Source: an uncultured Gemmatimonadota bacterium (GTDB lineage: Bacteria > Gemmatimonadota > Gemmatimonadetes > Gemmatimonadales > Gemmatimonadaceae). Taken from it: 19,053 bases of DNA. How positions within the stretch are numbered: position 1 is the first letter of the stretch; the number at the start of each line of letters is the position of its first letter. The translations under genes and the position numbers were made by a program. Positions 14,246 through 19,053 of the stretch are shown piece after piece. Below the pieces are notes generated by a model that was not told where the DNA came from, made no database searches, and saw nothing but the letters and a program-made list of their open reading frames with translations. Location: assembly GCA_946479895.1 (NCBI GenBank), contig CAMLHT010000042.1:1-19053 (forward strand), given 5' to 3'.

Positions 14246-15217
14246 CTATTTATCCGAATAGGCGACGCCGTCGGGGGCCGTTCCCACCGGGAACCTTCCG
14301 ACGGCGACGCGCCGGGCGAGATCGACGATCACGACCTCGTTCTGCGGCTGGAGCGTCACGAACGCCCACTTGGAGTCCGGACTGATCGCGACTCCGCGCG
14401 GCCCGCCGCCGACGTCCGCCCCTCCGAGCACCGCGCGCCGCGAGAGGTCGATCACGCGGACCTGCGTGCCTTCCGCCTCGACGATGACGGCCAGGCGGCG
14501 ATCCGGAGAAATGCCCATCCGGTACGGCATCCTGAAGCCGCCCAGCACCGTGTCCACGCGCATCGCGGCGACGTTCACCACGCTGACCGTTCCGTCAGTG
14601 TTGCTGCCGACCCAGACCTCGTTGCCGTCGGGCGTCGTCGCGAGCCCTTCGGATCGCGGTCCGATCGTCACGCTGCCCGTCGCCTTGCCCGAGGCGAGGT
14701 CGATCGCCGTCATCGTTCCCGACCCGACGTTCGCGGTGTAGGCGCGCCTGCCGTCCCCCTGCACCGCGACCATGTGCGAGCCCTGCGCCGCGGTCGGCAC
14801 CGCGCTCAGCACCACGCCCTTGTCGGCGTCCACGGTGACGACATTCTGCGTCGTCTCCGACGTGACGATCAGCTTCAGCGGCGAGCCGGCGACGGGGACC
14901 ATGCCATGGGGACGCGTGTACGTCCCGAGGTCGATCATCCGCGCGACCTTTTTCTCGGCCATGTCGATCACGGCGATCTGGTTGCCCGGCTGGCCGGCGA
15001 TGCCGTAGACGCTGATGAAGCCCCATTTCCCATCGGGCGAGATCGCCGCTTCATGTGGACCCGGGCCGACCGGGATGTGCGTGACCGTGCCGGTCGCGAG
15101 GTCGACGACGGAGGCGCTCGCGGCCTGCTGGTTGGCGACGAGGATCCGCCCCGTGGTGGGAGCCTGGGCGGCGACGCTGGTGGCGGCGAGCACTGCGAGG
15201 AGAGTGGCGAGGCGCAT
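14246..15217 (-). CDS. Secreted YVTN-type beta-propeller protein
   Basis: A 323-aa protein: signal peptide (MRLATLLAVLAATSVAAQA), then seven or so YVTN/NHL-like blades. Recurring elements are VDLATGTVTHIPVGPGPHEAAISPDGKWGFIS, IDLASGKATGSVTIGPRSEGLATTPDGNEVWVGS, IDLSRRAVLGGADVGGGPRGVAISPDSKWAFVT and VDLARRVAVGRFPVGTAPDGVAYSD. No catalytic or heme/PQQ residues are evident, so it is probably a binding or scaffold protein of the periplasm or surface. It starts 53 bp after the amidohydrolase stop and may be in the same transcript. Confidence 0.88.
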   Translation of the reverse strand: MRLATLLAVLAATSVAAQAPTTGRILVANQQAASASVVDLATGTVTHIPVGPGPHEAAISPDGKWGFISVYGIAGQPGNQIAVIDMAEKKVARMIDLGTYTRPHGMVPVAGSPLKLIVTSETTQNVVTVDADKGVVLSAVPTAAQGSHMVAVQGDGRRAYTANVGSGTMTAIDLASGKATGSVTIGPRSEGLATTPDGNEVWVGSNTDGTVSVVNVAAMRVDTVLGGFRMPYRMGISPDRRLAVIVEAEGTQVRVIDLSRRAVLGGADVGGGPRGVAISPDSKWAFVTLQPQNEVVIVDLARRVAVGRFPVGTAPDGVAYSDK

Positions 15218-15270
15218 GATGGGAAGGATGCCGTGGGTGGGTGCGCGGGTTGGACAGCGGCGCGCGCCGG

Positions 15271-16632
15271 TCAGTTGCTTTCGTCCGTCGCGGAAGAATC
15301 GAAGGCCAGGCGTCCGCAGACGTAGGTCTGGTGCACGACGCCGTACAGCTCACGGCCCTCGTATGGCGTGAGCTTGTGCCGGTGATACAGCTGCTCTCCC
15401 TCGACCGTGAAGCTCGCCTCCGGCTCCCAGATCACGAGATCGGCGTCGTGGCCGGCGGCGATCCGACCCTTGTGCGAGTCGTAGCCCGACAGCACGGCCG
15501 GCGCCTCGCACATCCAGCGCGCGATCCATTCGAGGGGGAGCTCGCGCTGCGCCATCGCCGTCCAGGTCGCCGACAATGAGAGCTGCAGCGAGGACAGTCC
15601 CGGCAACGCCGCGAAGAAATCGCCGCCGGTCGCCTTCAGCTCCGGCGGACACGGTGAGTGATCCGACGCGATCACGTCGATGTCACCGTCCACGAGCGCC
15701 TGCCACAACGCTTCGCGCTCCGTCGACCAGCGGATCGGCGGCGCCGTCTTGAACTCCGTGGCGCCGTCCGGAATCTCCTCCGCGCAGAAATAGAGATTGT
15801 GCGGGCAGGTGCCGAGGGTGATGGGCAGGCCGCGCGCGCGCGCGTTGCGCACGATGGCGAGGGATGACGCCGACGCGAGGTTGACGATGTGAACCGGCAC
15901 CGGATAGTCACCCATCAGCTTCGTCAGCCACTCGATCGCCGCCGACTCCGCCTCGGGTGGACGGGTCACGAGGTAGTCGTAATACCGCGACGAACCGCCC
16001 TCCGGCGGCTCGTACAGGAGCCTCGGATGCTCGGCGTGCACCATGAGCGGGAGGCCGAGGTCCGCGAGGATCGGGAATGCCTTCCGGATGTCGCGCTCGG
16101 ACATCGTGGCAACGTCCGGCGTCTCCTGGGACGACAGGAAGCACTTGAAGGCCCGGACGCCGCCGTCGGCCATGCGGGCGAGCTCGTCGACGTTTCCGGG
16201 CACGACGCCGCCGACGAAGCCGACGTGGACGTGGCACCTGCCCTCGGAAGCGCGCCGCTTCTCCTCGAGTCCGTAGCGCGAGGTGGTCGGTGGCAGTGAC
16301 GAGAACGGCAGGTCGAGGATCGTGGTGACTCCGCCCGCCGCCGCCGCGGCCGTCGCCGCTTCGAAGCCCTCCCAGTCATCCCGACCCGGGTCCGCGCAAC
16401 GGACGTGAGTGTCGATCACGCCGGGCATGACGACCAGGTCGTTCGCCTCGATGACCGGCAGGTCACTGCCCGTCTCTTCCCAGTCCGCCACCGCGACTAT
16501 CCGCGTTCCGGAGACGTGCACCGAGGCTGGGCGCATCCCGTCCGGCAGGAGCACGCGGGATGAGCGCACGACCCATTCAGACGATTCTGAATCCGCCGGC
16601 CATGAGTCGGGGAAGAGGTCGTGCTCGCTCAT
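15271..16632 (-). CDS. Allantoinase/dihydropyrimidinase-family amidohydrolase with altered metal site
   Basis: A 453-aa TIM-barrel cyclic amidohydrolase closest by motif to allantoinase (ring opening of allantoin to allantoate): DPGRDDWEGF (81-90), FKCF (Lys163, the carbamylated bridging Lys), VHAEHP (His199), TCPHNLYFCAEEIPDGATEFKTAPPIR, SDHSPCPPE (Asp324), KGRIAAGHDADLVIWEP and the YHRHKLTPYEGR tail. Against E. coli AllB, two metal ligands are replaced: the second His of the HxH motif is Arg78 (DTHVR) and the ligand equivalent to His242 is Asn251 (VHIVNLAS). It may be mononuclear, altered in substrate or inactive. The start at 16632 is chosen as the first ATG after the upstream terminator; readings from 16668 or 16707 run into that terminator. 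Allantoicase lies 5 kb away. Confidence 0.85.
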   Translation of the reverse strand: MSEHDLFPDSWPADSESSEWVVRSSRVLLPDGMRPASVHVSGTRIVAVADWEETGSDLPVIEANDLVVMPGVIDTHVRCADPGRDDWEGFEAATAAAAAGGVTTILDLPFSSLPPTTSRYGLEEKRRASEGRCHVHVGFVGGVVPGNVDELARMADGGVRAFKCFLSSQETPDVATMSERDIRKAFPILADLGLPLMVHAEHPRLLYEPPEGGSSRYYDYLVTRPPEAESAAIEWLTKLMGDYPVPVHIVNLASASSLAIVRNARARGLPITLGTCPHNLYFCAEEIPDGATEFKTAPPIRWSTEREALWQALVDGDIDVIASDHSPCPPELKATGGDFFAALPGLSSLQLSLSATWTAMAQRELPLEWIARWMCEAPAVLSGYDSHKGRIAAGHDADLVIWEPEASFTVEGEQLYHRHKLTPYEGRELYGVVHQTYVCGRLAFDSSATDESN

Positions 16633-16682
16633 GCCGGCAAAGGTAGGTGTCGCGTCCGGTCCTGTCATCGGACTGGAAACGA

Positions 16683-16718
16683 ACGCGGGCCCGGCGGCAG
16701 ATGCCACCGGGCCCGCGT
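16683..16718 (-). terminator. Terminator hairpin downstream of the 167-aa secreted protein gene
   Basis: ACGCGGGCCCGG (16683-16694) and CCGGGCCCGCGT (16707-16718) form a perfect 12-bp stem, with a further GGCA/TGCC pair in the loop. On the minus strand it lies 16 bp after the stop of the upstream gene and is followed by TTCGTTTCC, a weak U-tract. It separates that gene from the amidohydrolase. Confidence 0.7.
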
Positions 16719-16733
16719 GCCGATCCGGAGGGA

Positions 16734-17237
16734 TCAGCCCTTCTTGTACTGGACCTTGGTGCTCACCGGGTTGCCATCCGGGCCGGGCCGCGAGGTCTCG
16801 ATCGTCAGCACGCCGTCGGCGCCGATGGAGAACGTCTGCTTGATCTCGACCGAGTTCTCACCCATCTGCTGCGTGCGGGTCACGACGAGGTTGGCGCCGT
16901 CCCACTTCGCATGCGAGATCTGCTCCTGCTGGCCGCCGCGACCCATGACCATGTTCTTGCTGTCCGAGCCGTCGAGGTTGTACGTCGTCGTCATCGTGTT
17001 CTCACCCATCGTGCGGGTGATCGTCAGGGTCTTGTCGTCCTGAGTGACCGAGAACGTCGGGCCAAGGCCGCCCATGCCACCGCGACCACGACCACCGCCC
17101 GGGGCAGCAGCCTGCTGCGCGGCCGGATCCACAACCATGTTCCACGTACCGGCGAAGCTGGTCTTCGCCTGAGCGAACGCGTTCGAGGCCATCACGGCCA
17201 CGGCGGCGAGGCTCATCAGAGCAGTTGAACGACGCAT
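16734..17237 (-). CDS. Secreted hypothetical protein
   Basis: A 167-aa protein with a clear signal peptide (MRRSTALMSLAAVAVMASNAFAQA). The mature part begins with SFAGTWNMVVD, a lipocalin-like opening, then a Gly/Arg-rich stretch (PGGGRGRGGMGGLG), and beta-strand repeats (TFSVTQDDKTLTITRTMGENTMTTTYNLDG, NLVVTRTQQMGENSVEIKQTFSIGADGVLTIET). The strand pattern suggests a small lipocalin/META-like barrel, a common type of exported protein in Gemmatimonadota and Acidobacteria, but no ligand is predictable. The start is supported by GGAG 8 nt upstream of the ATG. A hairpin terminator follows the stop. The 285 bp upstream (17238-17522) hold no gene and no promoter I can defend. Confidence 0.82.
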   Translation of the reverse strand: MRRSTALMSLAAVAVMASNAFAQAKTSFAGTWNMVVDPAAQQAAAPGGGRGRGGMGGLGPTFSVTQDDKTLTITRTMGENTMTTTYNLDGSDSKNMVMGRGGQQEQISHAKWDGANLVVTRTQQMGENSVEIKQTFSIGADGVLTIETSRPGPDGNPVSTKVQYKKG

Positions 17238-17522
17238 CGAGCTGACTCCATGTCGAAAGGGGAACGGCTACCCGCCGTCGGGGACATCGTCTTCGAAGAC
17301 GAAAAGGAAGGGACACACCTGGATCGCGAGACGCGTTGTGGGACGGTCAGGGACCCAGTGTGTTAACGAGTACCCATCATGCACCGTTGAAGTCACAGTT
17401 CCCCGGATACCCGGATGCCTGACGACGCTGACGGACCCGGCTGATGTCCGCGGCGTCGGAATTTCCGCGACAGGCAAATCCATTGGGCACCCAAGCGTCG
17501 CTCGGCGAGGTTGCCACACCAC

Positions 17523-17873
17523 ATGGGGCCCTTTCCCTATGTTGGGACGACCCCGGAAAGCCGACGCCGCACCCCCGAAGACGTGAAGTTCTCGAGAGAC
17601 CTGCCCGATGCGTTCGACGACGACGCTCCCGATCCCATCGAACAGGAGGAGCTCGATCGCGACTTCCCGCTGGGTGACGGCACCGCCGACACCGAAGCCC
17701 TCGTGCACTGTCCATACTGCGGCGAGGCCGTGGAGATCGCGCTCGATCCCGGCAGCGGAGCGACGCAGGAATACGTCGAGGACTGCGAGGTCTGCTGCCA
17801 GCCTTGGCGCGTGTCGGTGAGCTACGGCGCGGACGGCGAAGCCAGCGTGATCCTCGCCGCCCTTGACCAGTAG
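17523..17873 (+). CDS. CPXCG-motif Cys-rich protein
   Basis: A 116-aa protein whose C-terminal half (about 61-108) matches the Cys_rich_CPXCG family: HCPYCGEAVEIALDPGSGATQEYVEDCEVCCQPW, with C63, C66, C88, C91 and C92 arranged as a probable zinc site. Function is unknown for the family. The N-terminal half is unusually long and acidic (DLPDAFDDDAPDPIEQEELDRDFPLGDG), while typical members are about 60-80 aa. The start is uncertain: ATG 17523 is used, but GTG at 17583 would give a 96-aa product, and a TTG at 17511 is possible. It converges with the DUF488 gene 4 bp away. Confidence 0.82.
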   Translation: MGPFPYVGTTPESRRRTPEDVKFSRDLPDAFDDDAPDPIEQEELDRDFPLGDGTADTEALVHCPYCGEAVEIALDPGSGATQEYVEDCEVCCQPWRVSVSYGADGEASVILAALDQ

Positions 17874-17877
17874 CGTC

Positions 17878-18267
17878 TCAGATGATCTTCGCGCCCCTGG
17901 CCAGCAGCAGCTCGCGCAGCAGCGAGCGATGGCAGCGCGACTCGTCCTCGCAGTAGCACCCGACCGCGAAGTTCGCCTGATGCGACAGCGCGGCGAGCGT
18001 CTCGAGCAGGTGGCTCGGTCCCGGAGCGTTCATCTCGCGCGTGTACCGGGCGACGAACTTCTTCCACTTCGCTTCGGTCCACTCGCCGGCCATCGCCGCG
18101 CTCACCACCTCGGCGCTGGGCGAGAGCTCGGGCAGCCGCGCGTCGTAGTAATCGCGTTTCGCGAATTCACTCTTCGGGACGCCGCGCGGCGGCCGGCGAA
18201 CGGTGCCCAGGCGCGGGCCTTCGTCCTTCGCTCGAGGGGAGCCGAGGCGCACGATGCGAATGGCCAT
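17878..18267 (-). CDS. DUF488 family protein
   Basis: A 129-aa protein of the DUF488 family. The C-terminal signature GCYCEDESRCHRSLLRELL (103-121) with the conserved Cys-Asp/Glu-Arg-Cys-His arrangement is diagnostic, and FVARYTREM (71-79) and KRDYYDARLPELSPS (38-51) also fit. Some members are linked to DNA or stress functions, but no enzymatic activity is established to my knowledge. Length is normal for the short subgroup. The start at 18267 (MAIRIVRLG) has the family's usual N-terminus. It lies 30 bp downstream of the partial membrane protein on the same strand. Confidence 0.88.
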   Translation of the reverse strand: MAIRIVRLGSPRAKDEGPRLGTVRRPPRGVPKSEFAKRDYYDARLPELSPSAEVVSAAMAGEWTEAKWKKFVARYTREMNAPGPSHLLETLAALSHQANFAVGCYCEDESRCHRSLLRELLLARGAKII

Positions 18268-18297
18268 GTCGCACTACAATAGCCTGGTGCGGAGCGC

Positions 18298-19053
18298 TCA
18301 GGCGAATTCGCGGCGGCGCCCGATCATGAGGATCATGGCGAGGCACAGCGTCACCAGCAGGATCGTCTCGAGGAGCACCACGGGAGGGATGGTCGGCCCC
18401 CGCTCGAGCGGCTCGATCTGCTCGTTCGCCCAGATCGAGACCCAGGCCCCGAGAGACTGTCCGCTGGCCTTCTCGAAGGCGAGCGGGACGGGGTCGGCTG
18501 ACGTCCAGAAGGCGGCGAACTTCTCGCGGCCCAGTGAGCGGACCATGCCGGCGAGGATTCCGGTCTCTCGATCGCCGAAGTCCGCTCCCCGGCGCCGCCA
18601 GCTCTGCGTCAGCGAGTAGTTCGGCAACACCGAGCTCCCGACGATGATCGGCCGCGGTCTCGCCCAGGGCGATGGGTCCTCGTCGACGGTCATGAGCGAC
18701 CGCTCGCATTCGGCGGTTTCGCCAAGGGCGCAGCGAAGGCCGGAGTAGCTGAACAGCTCGAGCGCGACACTCCGGCGGTGGAAGGCGTTGTCCGAACGCG
18801 AGGGAGGATGCATCCGCTCAGGCGGTCTCACCCACGATCCACCAAATGCGAGCGTGGTGGCCCGCGCGCGCAGCCAGCGCTGAACCGCGGGACCGGGAAC
18901 CCCGAATGCCGCATGGAAGGCGCAGGGACCGAGAATGCGCTCGACAACGGCGTCGGTCGTGAGCTCGCGGACTCGCGATTCGCTCCAGCGCCGACCGACG
19001 GGAAGCACCGCCACGCATCGCTGCGCGGGTGTCTCGGGCAGCATGTAGAAGGG
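18298..19053 (-). CDS. C-terminal part of a membrane-anchored protein, truncated by the window edge
   Basis: The reading frame is open to the last base, so the gene's start lies beyond 19053; an internal ATG at 19044 is probably not the start. The visible 251 residues are mostly soluble, with two Cys in LRCALGETAECER, and end in one TM helix (VVLLETILLVTLCLAMILMIG) followed by RRREFA. The segment LGREKFAAFWTSADPVPLAFEKASGQSLGAWVSIW, just before the TM, resembles the end of gluzincin (M1/MA-clan) peptidase-like proteins (FW..D...AFE...G.SL..W). That similarity is faint, and no HExxH is visible in this part. The topology suggests an extracytoplasmic domain held by a C-terminal anchor. Confidence 0.7.
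   Translation of the reverse strand, partial: PFYMLPETPAQRCVAVLPVGRRWSESRVRELTTDAVVERILGPCAFHAAFGVPGPAVQRWLRARATTLAFGGSWVRPPERMHPPSRSDNAFHRRSVALELFSYSGLRCALGETAECERSLMTVDEDPSPWARPRPIIVGSSVLPNYSLTQSWRRRGADFGDRETGILAGMVRSLGREKFAAFWTSADPVPLAFEKASGQSLGAWVSIWANEQIEPLERGPTIPPVVLLETILLVTLCLAMILMIGRRREFA

Noticed and set aside
16633..16707. Longer N-terminus for the allantoinase-like protein
   Set aside because: It would start inside the terminator hairpin of the upstream gene and has no ribosome binding site.
17238..17522. Small genes or promoters in the gap before the CPXCG gene
   Set aside because: The 82-aa frame at 17338-17586 has no motif or ribosome binding site, and no -35/-10 pair with good spacing could be defended.

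Overview
The window is high-GC bacterial chromosome with dense, mostly non-overlapping genes, many of them for exported proteins. The mix suggests Gemmatimonadota or a nearby soil or environmental phylum: a membrane Ser/Thr kinase, a Fer4_19 ferredoxin-like protein, DinB, PQQ-type sugar dehydrogenase, many lineage-type secreted proteins ending their signal in AxAQA, and a SAM-II riboswitch. The assignment is inference; no rRNA or other phylogenetic marker is present. There is no phage, IS, CRISPR or tRNA.

Layout. Positions 1-360 hold a tandem 164-bp repeat in which each unit is a long nested palindrome. Next come a PQQ-type sugar dehydrogenase (-) divergent from a nucleobase deaminase (+), followed by a secreted protein and a small Fe-S protein (+). 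A UvrA2-type ATPase lacking the UvrB-binding domain (-) is divergent from a DinB-fold enzyme (+) with 42 bp between the starts. A REP-like hairpin follows, then a membrane Ser/Thr kinase, a 62-aa acidic/Pro-rich protein 2 bp after it, a perfect 18-bp palindrome and a one-TM protein (+). The last converges with allantoicase (-).

The best-resolved system lies at 10213-13697: promoter, SAM-II riboswitch, intrinsic terminator, then metX and one long gene that fuses cystathionine gamma-synthase (MetB) to homoserine dehydrogenase. Two genes therefore encode three consecutive steps from aspartate semialdehyde to a sulfur-containing methionine precursor. The leader carries a 9-bp segment that could pair the aptamer with the terminator stem, giving a readable transcription-attenuation model.

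Beyond it lies a minus-strand group: an allantoinase-like amidohydrolase with two of six expected metal ligands replaced, a secreted YVTN propeller and a glycine-zipper protein. A separate secreted protein with its own terminator lies upstream. The right end has a CPXCG Cys-rich protein (+), a DUF488 protein (-) and the C-terminal part of a membrane-anchored protein (-) cut by the window edge. Allantoicase, the allantoinase-like protein and the GuaD-like deaminase hint at purine-nitrogen use, but they are in three separate transcription units.
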